A stretch of DNA of 64,000 bases from Clostridium algifaecis (GCF_017874415.1 NZ_JAGGLM010000017.1:1-64000); one strand, 5' to 3'; shown: positions 10,400 through 19,475, counted from the first letter of the stretch. Translations and numbers: made by a program. Notes: a model not told the origin generated them from the sequence alone.

Positions 10400-11521
10400 A
10401 TGAAAGTAAATTTTTACACTCCACAAAGAGAATACCACGAAAAAAAGGCTGAATTTGATGCAGCTATATCCAATGTATTGGAAAGTGGAAATTTTATACT
10501 CGGGCAGCAAGTTTCAGACCTTGAAGAAGCTGTAAAAAAATATACTGGTGCAAAATACGCAGTAGGTGTAGCCTCAGGTACAGACGCTCTTGTTATAGCC
10601 TCAGACATACTTGGTTTTAAAGATGGCGGAGAGGTTATAACATCACCTTTTACCTTTCTTGCATCTGCATCCTGCCTTGCAAAACACAATGCAAAGCCTG
10701 TATTTGTGGATATAGACGAAAATAGCTTCAGTATAGATGCTGATAAAATAGAAGAAAAAATTACAGATAAAACAGTTGGAATACTTCCAATTCATCTATT
10801 CTGTCAAATGTCCAATATGGATAAAATAATGAGCATAGCTAAGAAACATGATTTAAAAGTACTTGAAGATGCTGCTGAAGCTTTCGGCATGCGATGGAAA
10901 GGAAATGGATCATCCTATAAACATTCCGGTACTGTTGGAGATATGGGAATATTCTCTTTCTTCCCAACTAAGACTTTAGGCAGCTATGGTGACGCAGGAA
11001 TGATAGTTACAAATGATGATGAACTTGGAAAACTTGCTAAAATGTTCAGAGTTCATGGAGCATCCAAAAAATATCACTATGATTACATAGGCTATAATTC
11101 AAGACTTGACTCAATTCAAGCTGCTATACTTTTAGTTAAATTAAAGTATATAGATAATGCCATCCAAAAGAGAGCTCAAGTTGCAAAATGGTATGAAGAA
11201 AGACTTTCAGATTGTGAATATGTTAGATTTCCTAAAATAGAGGGCGACCAAAAAGGAGTCTATTATGTATTCAATATACTGGCAAAAAATCGTGATGAAC
11301 TTGCAGCATATTTAAAGGAAAACGGAATTGGAAACAGTATTTACTATCCAATACCTCTCCATCTTCAAAAATGCTTTGATTATCTTGGATACAAAGAAGG
11401 AGATTTCCCTGTAGCTGAGAAACTTTCAAAAGAAGTTATAGCTCTTCCAATATATCCTGAAATAACTGAAGATGAAGTAGACTGCGTCGCAAATACTATA
11501 AAAGCTTTTTATAGAAAATAA
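10400..11521 (+). CDS. DegT/DnrJ/EryC1-family aminotransferase (second of a tandem pair)
   Basis: A second PLP-dependent sugar aminotransferase, clearly a different subfamily from its upstream neighbour (it resembles the VioA/QdtB/DesV group more than PseC). Features are GNFILGQQVSDLE, the GVASGTDAL phosphate-binding loop, EDAAEAFG, and the PLP lysine K191 in IFSFFPTKTLGSYGDAG. At 373 aa it is full length. It lies 24 nt after the first gene with AAAGGTGG as ribosome site, so the pair is co-transcribed and ends at a strong terminator. Two amino-sugars, or two steps on one diamino-sugar, may be made. Confidence 0.88.
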   Translation: MKVNFYTPQREYHEKKAEFDAAISNVLESGNFILGQQVSDLEEAVKKYTGAKYAVGVASGTDALVIASDILGFKDGGEVITSPFTFLASASCLAKHNAKPVFVDIDENSFSIDADKIEEKITDKTVGILPIHLFCQMSNMDKIMSIAKKHDLKVLEDAAEAFGMRWKGNGSSYKHSGTVGDMGIFSFFPTKTLGSYGDAGMIVTNDDELGKLAKMFRVHGASKKYHYDYIGYNSRLDSIQAAILLVKLKYIDNAIQKRAQVAKWYEERLSDCEYVRFPKIEGDQKGVYYVFNILAKNRDELAAYLKENGIGNSIYYPIPLHLQKCFDYLGYKEGDFPVAEKLSKEVIALPIYPEITEDEVDCVANTIKAFYRK

Positions 11522-11537
11522 TTTATTTTAAAAATCA

Positions 11538-11574
11538 AAGGTGTACAGAGCTGATATTTAGTTCTGTACACCTT
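11538..11574. terminator. Bidirectional terminator hairpin
   Basis: AAGGTGTACAGA (11538-11549) pairs perfectly with TCTGTACACCTT (11563-11574), between the DegT pair and the convergent UPF0489 gene. Confidence 0.8.
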
Positions 11575-11608
11575 ATTAAAACTTATCCAAAATAGGCCTG
11601 TCTACTTT

Positions 11609-12304
11609 CTAAAGTTCCATGTATATCCTATCTGCCAATGTCAGTTTTTGAGGACACCACTTTCTCTCAGGACAGTCAATAATCTTATATAAAATATTAA
11701 AGGAATTTATGAATTTATAGAATTTGTTGTCAAGCCATGGAGGAGTCCAGCTTCCAGATCTGCATACATGTATTGCATCAATTTTTATCTCAGGCAAGTA
11801 ATCTATACCCGGATATTTTACATTGAATGTTTTATTTATCTCAGAAAATTCCTCTGATGTTTCGTGGGTATAAGGGCTGTACACTATATTGACATCTTGT
11901 ACTATTTTATTTTTTAAAAGCTTTCCGAGCCAATTTGCACAGTTGAGTTCAAAGTCAAGCGACTTAAGACCACCATATCCTAAATCTGAATGTGCATCAA
12001 AATTTATAACCCTGCTGCACTTATTATCCTTTGTTATGTAATATGAAAATTTATGTGAATCAGAGACATACATTTTTACATTCTTACTAAAAATAAAGTA
12101 CTTTTTTATGAGCTTTAGAAAAGTTTTTAATTCCTTTCCTTCTCTTATTGAATTTTCTATATCAATCCCATGTCTTTTGTTTTCAAAATATCTTTTATAC
12201 CATATCATCATAATATTTCTTTTATTTTCAAGATAGGAACCACTCCATCTCTCATATACAGGAATAAAATAGTCCCAATCAATACTCAAAAGATTTTTTA
12301 ACAT
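11609..12304 (-). CDS. UPF0489-family (arginase-fold) protein
   Basis: The 231-aa protein begins with LLSIDWDYF and carries INFDAHSDLGYGG and NCANWLGKLL, the conserved blocks of the UPF0489 family. The DAHSD block is the same type of metal-binding motif as the DAHxD of arginase and agmatinase. Some UPF0489 members are peptide arginases that turn arginine into ornithine in ribosomal peptides (OspR type). No precursor peptide or other maturation enzyme is visible next to it, so this role is only a possibility. The ATG has GAGGTG upstream. It is a single gene between a terminator and the divergent HxlR gene. Confidence 0.65.
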   Translation of the reverse strand: MLKNLLSIDWDYFIPVYERWSGSYLENKRNIMMIWYKRYFENKRHGIDIENSIREGKELKTFLKLIKKYFIFSKNVKMYVSDSHKFSYYITKDNKCSRVINFDAHSDLGYGGLKSLDFELNCANWLGKLLKNKIVQDVNIVYSPYTHETSEEFSEINKTFNVKYPGIDYLPEIKIDAIHVCRSGSWTPPWLDNKFYKFINSFNILYKIIDCPERKWCPQKLTLADRIYMEL

Positions 12305-12396
12305 AAAAACACCTCTATATATCTATGTTACAATGTTAATCTTAATTTTTCAACATATACTATCTTTATATTATTTGAAGTAAAGTTCTCTCTATC

Positions 12397-12425
12397 TTGA
12401 CTTAATTATAATCCCGCGGTATCAT
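12397..12425 (+). promoter_or_regulatory. Predicted promoter of the hxlR-fabF unit
   Basis: TTGACT (12397-12402) and TATCAT (12420-12425) are spaced by 17 bp, about 55 bp before the HxlR start. The stretch ACTATCTTTTAGTTAGT just downstream has ACTA/TTAGT half-site symmetry and could be the regulator's own operator. Confidence 0.5.
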
Positions 12426-12477
12426 TATACTATCTTTTAGTTAGTCAATAACTTTTAGGTAGGCAGGAGGAACTAGC

Positions 12478-12837
12478 ATGACAAACAACTTACCAGAATG
12501 TCCAGTAGAAATTGCACTACTAATGATAGGAGAAAAATGGAAATTTCTCATTTTAAGAGAACTCATACGTTCTCATGGAAAAGCACTTAGATTTTCAGAA
12601 TTGAAAAGTGGTATAAACAATATTAGCGACAAAATGCTGTCGAAAAATTTAAAGATTATGGAGAATGCTGGACTAATATCAAGAAGAGTTTTTGCACAAG
12701 TACCACCAAAGGTAGAATATTCATTAACAGAATTAGGAACAACGCTTACTCCTGTTTTACGCTCACTTTTTGAATGGGGAACAATGTATAAACAGTATGT
12801 TGAAAATAAGAATGAAAAGGAGAATGAAAATGAATAG
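12478..12837 (+). CDS. HxlR-family winged-helix transcriptional regulator
   Basis: The 119-aa protein has the standard HxlR opening CPVEIALLMIGEKWKFLIL, then LRFSELKSGINNISDKMLSKNLK (recognition region) and VPPKVEYSLTELG, the C-terminal wing of the family. A cysteine at residue 9 sits where redox-sensing HxlR proteins (YodB, HypR) have their reactive Cys, so sensing of electrophiles or oxidants is plausible but not shown. The ribosome site is GGAGGA. Its last codons overlap the fabF start by 8 nt, which links its expression to a fatty-acid or polyketide condensing enzyme. Confidence 0.9.
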   Translation: MTNNLPECPVEIALLMIGEKWKFLILRELIRSHGKALRFSELKSGINNISDKMLSKNLKIMENAGLISRRVFAQVPPKVEYSLTELGTTLTPVLRSLFEWGTMYKQYVENKNEKENENE

Positions 12838-14065
12838 AGTTGTGATTACAGGTATGGGAGTCGTATCACCTGTTGGAAATACTTTAAAAGAATTTTGGAA
12901 AAATATAAAACAGGGAAAGCATGGTATCGACTTTATTAATACTTTTGATACAAGTGATTTTCCCGTTAAAGTCGCTGCACAGGTTAAAAATTTTGATCCA
13001 TTGTTATCTTTAGATAAAAAAGGAGTACGAAGAAATGATTTATATTGTCAATATGCCCTTGAAGCTTCACGCCAGGCAATTATAGATTGTGGTACTGACT
13101 TTAAAGAATATAATCCGTACCGTTTAGGAGTTATTGTTGGAAGTGGCATTGGTGGAATACATACATTTGAAAGTGAATACAAAAAATTTTTAACAAAAGG
13201 AAATCATCTTGTCTCCCCTTTTACTGTACCTATGATGATTTCAAATATGGCAGCAGGAACTATTGCAATAAAATACGGTTTTAAAGGAATTAATTACAGT
13301 ATGGTATCTGCATGCAGCACTTCTGCTCATACAATAGGAGAAGCATTTACATCTATTAAATATGGAAAATTAGATGCTTGTCTTGCAGGTGGAGCAGAAT
13401 CATGTATTACGCCATTTACTTTATCAGCATTTAGTAATATGAAGACTTTAACACACAGCGATAATCCAGATAGAGCTTCCATACCATTTGATAAAGATAG
13501 AAATGGGTTTGTAATGGGTGAAGGTTCAGGTGTTATCGTACTCGAAAGCTTAGATAGTGCATTAAAAAGAAATGCCAAAATATACGCCGAAGTAGTTGGA
13601 TATGGTGCTACTGAAGATGCATATCACATTACAAGCCCGGACCCATCAGGTGAAGCCGCATGTGAAGCTATTTTATCCGCATGTAAAGAAGCAAATATAA
13701 AGCCTGAATACATTGATTATATAAATGCGCACGGAACAGCAACTCCAATCAATGATAAATATGAAACAAATGCCATTAAACTTGCTTTAAAAGACCATGC
13801 AAAAGATGTTTTTATAAGTTCAACTAAATCTATGACGGGTCATCTGCTAGGAGCAGCCGGAGCAATTGAGGCGATTATCTGTGCTCTAGCTCTACATGAC
13901 AAATTTATTCCAATGACTGTTGGATATAAAAACTTCGATCCAGAGTGTGATTTGAATTATGTAACAAAATCAGGAATTGAAAAAGATATTAACTACACTG
14001 TCTCTAATTCCATGGGTTTTGGCGGACATAATGCAACTTTATGCTTTAAGAAATTTGAAAATTAA
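12830..14065 (+). CDS. fabF: Beta-ketoacyl-ACP synthase II (stand-alone)
   Basis: Condenses malonyl-ACP with acyl-ACP to extend fatty acids. The thiolase-fold Cys-His-His triad is present: Cys at about residue 162 in VSACSTSAHT, His in NAHGTATPINDKYE and His in STKSMTGHLLGAAGA. The end GFGGHNATLCF is typical of FabF. In-frame starts exist upstream, but ATG 12830 has AAAAGGAGA 6-8 nt before it and gives the normal 411 aa. It overlaps the hxlR stop by 8 nt. It is not in a fab cluster, and no ACP or reductase lies nearby, so it may be an inducible extra synthase adjusting membrane lipids. Confidence 0.92.
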   Translation: MNRVVITGMGVVSPVGNTLKEFWKNIKQGKHGIDFINTFDTSDFPVKVAAQVKNFDPLLSLDKKGVRRNDLYCQYALEASRQAIIDCGTDFKEYNPYRLGVIVGSGIGGIHTFESEYKKFLTKGNHLVSPFTVPMMISNMAAGTIAIKYGFKGINYSMVSACSTSAHTIGEAFTSIKYGKLDACLAGGAESCITPFTLSAFSNMKTLTHSDNPDRASIPFDKDRNGFVMGEGSGVIVLESLDSALKRNAKIYAEVVGYGATEDAYHITSPDPSGEAACEAILSACKEANIKPEYIDYINAHGTATPINDKYETNAIKLALKDHAKDVFISSTKSMTGHLLGAAGAIEAIICALALHDKFIPMTVGYKNFDPECDLNYVTKSGIEKDINYTVSNSMGFGGHNATLCFKKFEN

Positions 14066-14377
14066 TTTATAGAATTTAAAAAGTATGGGCATATTGTATT
14101 TCATAAATTGCCATCTACGAATCCCGCCCATACTATTCCTTTTGAAAGTAAATTAGATAAGTGGAAGATTATAAGAGACTGTTTTTAAATAATTTATTAT
14201 TTTTAAGCTAAAATTAAAAAATAAAGATTAATTTTAAAAGGTAATCATGTCTTTTTACGTTGTAATAGTACCAAATACTTCCTATAGATACTAATTTACT
14301 TTAATATTAACAATTATGAAGTATTTGGTACATTGTATTTTTTGTAATTTTTTTATACAAATTTTTCTAAAAAATCT
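14066..14377. other. Intergenic region with a second inverted repeat
   Basis: No gene is seen in these 312 bases. Besides the hairpin after fabF, a perfect 14-bp inverted repeat (GTACCAAATACTTC at 14268-14281 and its complement at 14318-14331) flanks a 36-nt AT-rich centre. It lies between two convergent genes. It lacks a T-tract and could be a weak terminator or a remnant of a small mobile repeat. Confidence 0.5.
14082..14138 (+). terminator. Terminator-like hairpin after fabF
   Basis: AGTATGGGC (14082-14090) pairs with GCCCATACT (14126-14134) across a 35-nt loop, followed by a short T-rich stretch. Confidence 0.5.
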
Positions 14378-17300
14378 TCAAGATTTAAACTTCTTCTTAA
14401 AATCATTCAAATACGTGTATACTACTGGAACAAATAACAGCGTCAATAATGTGGATGTAACTAATCCTCCAATAATTGCAAAAGCCATAGGTGCACGAAG
14501 TTCCGAGCCTGAACCATTAGCAATTGCTACAGGAACCATACCAAAAATCATTGCTAAAGTTGTCATAATAATAGGTCTTAAACGTGTACGTCCTGCTTTA
14601 ATTAAAGCTTCTTTTAGATTCATTCCTTTAGCATAATTTTGTTTTGCAAAATCAATAAGCAAAATTCCATTTTTAGTAACCAATCCCATTAGCATAATAA
14701 CGCCTATAGCAGACATCATATCCAGCTCTTTATTACCAATAAGTAGTCCTAAAATTGCACCTATAATAGCTAGTGGTAAAGAAAGTAAGATAGCTAGCGG
14801 ATCTATAAAACTTTCAAACTGAGCTGCAATTACAAGGAATATAAATAAAACTCCCATACCAAGTGCTATAGCTAAACCTACCATACTTTGTGCCATTTGG
14901 TCTTGACTTCCTCCAGCAGTTAACTCTATGCCATTTGGTGCTGGAGCTTCACTTTTTAGCTTGTTATTAAATGCACTAGTAAAATTGCTCTGTGATACTC
15001 CAACATAATTTGCTGTTAACTGAATTTCTCTTTCTTTATCATATCTATTAATAGTAGATGATGATGTAGTGAAAACTTTTTTAGTTACTTGATCAATAGG
15101 AACCATAGTATTACTTTTACCATCATTTTTACCAGGTACATAAATTCCGTCTAAACTATTAAGATTCTTATTATCAGAATCCTGAAGTTCAACACGAACA
15201 TCATATCTATCCTTTTCTGTTTCATACTGGCTTACTACAGTTCCATTAAATAAGGTGCCTAATGTACTAACAATTGCAGTTGGAGTTACTCCTAAATCAG
15301 CTGCCTTATCACGATCCACATCAAACTCCACTTCTGGTTTTCCAGCCTTATAACTAAGATCTACATCTACAGCTCCAGGAGTGTTTTTCATTACTTTTTC
15401 AGCCTTTAAAGCATATTTTTGAAGTTTTGTAAAATCTGAACCCTTAATGTGATATTGAACTAATTTACCTGAACCCATAGCACCACCAGCTGAAGTAACT
15501 GATAAATCAATTCCCGGAATATTCTCTAAATCTTCACGCATTTTTGATTCAATTTGATCAATGCTTTCTTTCCTATCCTGTTTATCTGAAAGTTTTACGA
15601 GGAGATCAACTTTATCTGCTTTCACCGTAGAATATATGTACTTTACATTTTTATTCTTTTTAACAATGTTCTCCATATCCTTATCGATTTTTGAAGCACT
15701 ATCTAAGGTAGAGCCTGCATCCAAATTAGCTTCTACTGATATCTCTCCAGTATCACTTGCCGCAACAAAGCCTGTATTTAATTTCGTAGCCAATAATAAA
15801 CTTACTATTAATAATCCAATAGGTATTATTATAGTTATCCTTCTATGTTCTAATGCCCATTTTAGCAATTTAGAATAAGCCTTAGATAATTTATCAAAAG
15901 ATTTATTAAACCATTCTAGAAAGCCTCCTATTATAGGTATTTCTTTTTCTTCACTTTTTAAGTACTTAGATGAAAGTAGTGGCACTAAAGTAAAAGCCAC
16001 AAACAAAGACACCAAAACACTGGCAGCAACAGTCATTCCAAATTGTACAAGAAACTTTCCTACCAAGCCATTAATCATAGCAATAGGAAGGAATACTGCT
16101 ACTATAGCAAAAGTAGTAGCCATAACTGCAAGTCCTATTTCATTAGTAGCTTCTTTTGCTGCTTGAATTGCAGTTTTTCCCATGTGCAAGTGACGTACAA
16201 TATTTTCAATAACAACTATGGCATCATCGATAAGTAATCCAACAGCAATGGATAAACCCATTAATGAAACTGTATTAAGGGTAAATTTCATAATTTTCAT
16301 TACTGCAAAAGTAGTAATTATTGATACAGGAATAGCAATTGCAGCAATTGCAGTACTAGCAATATTCTTAAGAAAGATAAAAACTACAATTACTGCAAGC
16401 AAACATCCTGCTATCATTGTTTTTTGAACATCCTTAACTGAATCAGTTATGGCTGTTGAATTATCAGTGACAAGTTGAATTTTAACTCCTGATGGCAAAC
16501 TTTTATTAATATCTATAAGTTCTTTTTTAACAGCTTTAGCTACTTCTACAGTATTTGAATTGGATTGTTTAATAATATCAATACCAATTGCTTCTTTACC
16601 ATTATAAAAAGATAAACTGTCTCTTTCCTTGCTGCCATCTTCAACTTCTGCAATATCCTTAAGTCTAACTTCACTGCCATTACGTGTTGCAGCTAAAATA
16701 TTAAGGAAATCATCTACATTCTTTATAACCGCATTAGTTTTTAAAGCTATTTCTGTATCTCCATCAGAAATCTTGCCGCTCGACACATCAATATTATCAC
16801 TACTTAAACTATTTGTAAGTTCTGAAACTGTAATATTAAAGGAATTCATTTTTTCTTTATCAAGCTTTATATGGATCTCTCGTTCTTGTTCTCCATAAGT
16901 ATTAACAGCTCCAACACCATTTATAGTTTGCAGTTTTTTTACAATGTTATCATCTACTAACTGCGACATCTCGCTGCTAGACATTTTTCCAGTAACAGCA
17001 AGTGAAAAAATAGGTGATGCACTGGAATCATATTTTGAAACTGTAGGTTCATTAATATCTTTCGGCAAGTTGCCGCGAATATTAGATACCTTATCTTTTA
17101 CATCCTGCAGTGCCTCAGCTGAAGACTTTTCTAGTTCAAATGAAATAGTAGTATTAGAAACTCCTTCTGTTATGGTTGAGCTAACATGCTGCACCCCAGA
17201 TATTTGTCCAACTGCATCTTCTACTTTTTTTGTTATCTTTGATTCAATTTGATCTGGAGATGCTCCACTTTGAGTTATTGTAACATTTACAGTTGGCATA

Positions 17301-17422
17301 TCAACATCTGGAAGCTGATCCACAGGTAACCCCACGTAACTAACTACACCTAAAGCTAGTAAAGCAATAATTATTACGGTGATAAATACAGGTCTTTTTA
17401 AGGTAATATTTGTTAAAAACAT
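14378..17422 (-). CDS. RND-family efflux permease (AcrB/HAE1-like)
   Basis: A 1014-aa proton-driven exporter in the cytoplasmic membrane. It has the usual layout: TM1 (about 10-30), a large extracellular loop, TM2-6, TM7 near residue 525, a second large loop and TM8-12. The TM4 proton-relay aspartates are present in LSIAVGLLIDDAIVVIENI. The family opening FLTNITLKRPVFITVIIIAL is complete. It is followed (16-nt gap upstream) by an HlyD-like adaptor gene and then a TetR regulator, all leftward. A monoderm cell has no outer membrane, so it probably works with the adaptor alone. Substrates cannot be read; drugs, solvents or lipids are options. Confidence 0.95.
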   Translation of the reverse strand: MFLTNITLKRPVFITVIIIALLALGVVSYVGLPVDQLPDVDMPTVNVTITQSGASPDQIESKITKKVEDAVGQISGVQHVSSTITEGVSNTTISFELEKSSAEALQDVKDKVSNIRGNLPKDINEPTVSKYDSSASPIFSLAVTGKMSSSEMSQLVDDNIVKKLQTINGVGAVNTYGEQEREIHIKLDKEKMNSFNITVSELTNSLSSDNIDVSSGKISDGDTEIALKTNAVIKNVDDFLNILAATRNGSEVRLKDIAEVEDGSKERDSLSFYNGKEAIGIDIIKQSNSNTVEVAKAVKKELIDINKSLPSGVKIQLVTDNSTAITDSVKDVQKTMIAGCLLAVIVVFIFLKNIASTAIAAIAIPVSIITTFAVMKIMKFTLNTVSLMGLSIAVGLLIDDAIVVIENIVRHLHMGKTAIQAAKEATNEIGLAVMATTFAIVAVFLPIAMINGLVGKFLVQFGMTVAASVLVSLFVAFTLVPLLSSKYLKSEEKEIPIIGGFLEWFNKSFDKLSKAYSKLLKWALEHRRITIIIPIGLLIVSLLLATKLNTGFVAASDTGEISVEANLDAGSTLDSASKIDKDMENIVKKNKNVKYIYSTVKADKVDLLVKLSDKQDRKESIDQIESKMREDLENIPGIDLSVTSAGGAMGSGKLVQYHIKGSDFTKLQKYALKAEKVMKNTPGAVDVDLSYKAGKPEVEFDVDRDKAADLGVTPTAIVSTLGTLFNGTVVSQYETEKDRYDVRVELQDSDNKNLNSLDGIYVPGKNDGKSNTMVPIDQVTKKVFTTSSSTINRYDKEREIQLTANYVGVSQSNFTSAFNNKLKSEAPAPNGIELTAGGSQDQMAQSMVGLAIALGMGVLFIFLVIAAQFESFIDPLAILLSLPLAIIGAILGLLIGNKELDMMSAIGVIMLMGLVTKNGILLIDFAKQNYAKGMNLKEALIKAGRTRLRPIIMTTLAMIFGMVPVAIANGSGSELRAPMAFAIIGGLVTSTLLTLLFVPVVYTYLNDFKKKFKS

Positions 17423-17438
17423 AATTAAATCTCATCTC

Positions 17439-18704
17439 CTATTCCGATACTACTTTTACAACATCACCGTCTTGCAAAGTACCTACATTAGTACAAATAA
17501 CCTCGTCACCAGTTTGTACTCCAGATTTTATTTCTACATTATCTTTATCAAATTCTCCTATGGTTATATTTTGTTTTTTTGCTGCACCATTGTTGTCTAT
17601 AAATACATAATAGTTTCCTTCAGTTCCCCCTATTGCTTTTAATGGCGCTGTAATTGCTTTTTTATTTTGATCCGTAGCAATTTCTACACTTCCAAAAACA
17701 CCAGGCTTAAGTTTACCATCTTTGTTATCAATTTGGATTTTACATTTGAATACTCTAGAAGTAGGATCTGCTGCTGCATCAATACTTTTAACAACACCGT
17801 CATATTCCTTTAGACTATCATCACCAAGTTTAAATTTAGCTTTCACCCCTAATTTTACATAACTTAAATCACTTTCTCTTATATCTATAACAGCATATAT
17901 TGGAGATATAGTTTCTACCTTTCCAAGGGCTGCTCCTGGACTTAGATATTGACCTACATTAATACTTTTTCCGGTCATAACTCCGCTAGTTGGAGCTGTA
18001 ATAACTGCATTTTGGAGTGATTCATTTAAATTATCCAAATTTGTTTGAGCTGTTTGTATATTAGCAGCTTGTGCTTGAGTAGAAATGCTTGAAGCTTGTG
18101 CACTGGCTTTTGCTGATTGAAGTGCACTTTCTGCTGTTTTTAGCTGAGATTCTGCATTTTCAAGGTCAACCTTTGTAGCTGCTCCTTGATCATAAAGAGC
18201 TTTTGTCCTATTATAGTTATTCTGGGCAGTTTCCAAATCAATTTGTGGTTTATTAACCCCCAGTTGTGCGGAACTTGCTGAGCTCTGCGCTGACTTAAAT
18301 TGAGCTTCTGCTGCTGTCAGCTGTGCTTCATCGGCTTTTATATTATTTCTAATATCAGTATCATCTAATTTTGCTAAAACTTGTCCAGCAGATACAGTTT
18401 GTCCATCTTCAAATAAAACTTGAGTTACCTTTCCAGCTATTTTATTACTTACAGCACCTTCCTGAGATGCCTCTAGTGAAGCTTTAAAGGATTCTTTTGA
18501 GGTTACCGTATCCATATTTGCTTCAATTACTTTTACAGAAACTTTATTCATATTACTCGAAATCTTTGGGATTTTTTTTCTACCTAAAAAAATGCTTCCT
18601 CCAACTGCTGCAACTACAAAAGCAGCTAATGCAATTATGCAAATTCGCTTCTTTTTCTTAATCGCTTCAATTATTGTACGGATTAACTTATTTACTTTAA
18701 TCAT
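17439..18704 (-). CDS. RND efflux adaptor subunit (HlyD/MFP family)
   Basis: Membrane fusion protein partnering the RND permease. There is one N-terminal membrane anchor (RICIIALAAFVVAAVGGSIF), then half a biotinyl-lipoyl domain (GKVTQVLFEDGQTVSAGQVLAKLDD), a long alanine- and glutamine-rich alpha hairpin (about 120-220), the second lipoyl half (NAVITAPTSGVMTGKSINVGQ split by the hairpin) and beta-barrel domains. The ATG at 18704 is chosen because AAGGGAG lies 7 nt upstream; an earlier in-frame start has none. Length is 421 aa. The promoter region in front contains a likely TetR operator. Confidence 0.93.
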   Translation of the reverse strand: MIKVNKLIRTIIEAIKKKKRICIIALAAFVVAAVGGSIFLGRKKIPKISSNMNKVSVKVIEANMDTVTSKESFKASLEASQEGAVSNKIAGKVTQVLFEDGQTVSAGQVLAKLDDTDIRNNIKADEAQLTAAEAQFKSAQSSASSAQLGVNKPQIDLETAQNNYNRTKALYDQGAATKVDLENAESQLKTAESALQSAKASAQASSISTQAQAANIQTAQTNLDNLNESLQNAVITAPTSGVMTGKSINVGQYLSPGAALGKVETISPIYAVIDIRESDLSYVKLGVKAKFKLGDDSLKEYDGVVKSIDAAADPTSRVFKCKIQIDNKDGKLKPGVFGSVEIATDQNKKAITAPLKAIGGTEGNYYVFIDNNGAAKKQNITIGEFDKDNVEIKSGVQTGDEVICTNVGTLQDGDVVKVVSE

Positions 18705-18758
18705 TTTGAATCTCCCTTGCAATAAATAGTGCAGTAATTTACTTGTTAAATTAATTAA

Positions 18759-18774
18759 TTGAACGTTCGTTGAA
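18759..18774 (-). promoter_or_regulatory. Putative TetR operator before the efflux genes
   Basis: TTGAACGTTCGTTGAA (18759-18774) is partly palindromic around AACGTT and lies 55 bp upstream of the adaptor start, downstream of the regulator gene. A near copy, TTGAACGTTTGATGA on the minus strand, lies upstream of tetR (19461-19475). Confidence 0.6.
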
Positions 18775-18806
18775 TATATTTGTTTTAATAAAAACTAGAT
18801 TAATTA

Positions 18807-19442
18807 CTAATCTAGCCTTTTCCATGAATTTGTTGTAAATTGTATCAATCTTTCTATATAAGTATTATCATTATGCTGCTGAAGTTTATTGTCTCCCAAG
18901 TACTTCATAATAACTGTACTTGCAACTGTACACATTAACTGATGTGTTGCCATCCCAAAGTCTAATTGTCTAATTTCACCAAATTGGGCTCTTTTTTTAA
19001 GAAAAGCATTTACTGCATTCCAAATCTTAACAAATGTTTTTAAAAGTAATTCACTAGTTTCCCTTCCTAATAAATCTTTTTCACGAAACATAATAATAAT
19101 CAACTCATTGTCAAGTTGAAAAGTGTTTCTTGCTTCTTTGCAAAAATATACTATAACTTCATCTAATGTCATTTTATCATCTATACCAGCTAAGATTTTA
19201 TTTACATGCTCACTCAAAACTTCGCAGCCCTCTCTTATTATGGTATGTAAAATTTCTAATTTTCCATTTGGAAAGTAATGATAAATTAATCCATCTGCCA
19301 TTCCTATGCTTTGGGTAATAGAACGAACAGAAGTGTTATAATATCCATTTTTTGCGAATAACTTTTTAGCTGAACCAAGTAATTGCTGCCTTCTTTCAAT
19401 AGCTTGTAATTGTCTGCTAGTCATTCGTTTTTTACTATTCAT
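18807..19442 (-). CDS. TetR-family repressor of the RND pump
   Basis: A 211-aa one-component regulator. The N-terminal HTH is clear: RRQQLLGSAKKLFAKNGYYN, VRSITQSIGMADGLIYHYFPNGKLEIL, split here below 20 residues each in the family pattern. The C-terminal ligand and dimer domain is mostly helical with no recognisable specificity. It lies 102 nt before the adaptor gene on the same strand. TTGAACGTTyg sites occur both before tetR and between tetR and the pump, so it probably represses itself and the pump until an exported compound binds it. Confidence 0.9.
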   Translation of the reverse strand: MNSKKRMTSRQLQAIERRQQLLGSAKKLFAKNGYYNTSVRSITQSIGMADGLIYHYFPNGKLEILHTIIREGCEVLSEHVNKILAGIDDKMTLDEVIVYFCKEARNTFQLDNELIIIMFREKDLLGRETSELLLKTFVKIWNAVNAFLKKRAQFGEIRQLDFGMATHQLMCTVASTVIMKYLGDNKLQQHNDNTYIERLIQFTTNSWKRLD

Positions 19443-19460
19443 ATAATTTCCTCATCTCAT

Positions 19461-19475
19461 TCATCAAACGTTCAA
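19461..19475 (-). promoter_or_regulatory. Putative TetR operator upstream of tetR
   Basis: On the minus strand this reads TTGAACGTTTGATGA, sharing TTGAACGTT with the site before the adaptor gene, and lies about 20 nt before the tetR start. Confidence 0.55.

Noticed and set aside
14316-17252. Several plus-strand frames opposite the RND permease
   Set aside because: All are mirror frames of a well-recognised 1014-aa transporter and lack their own ribosome sites.
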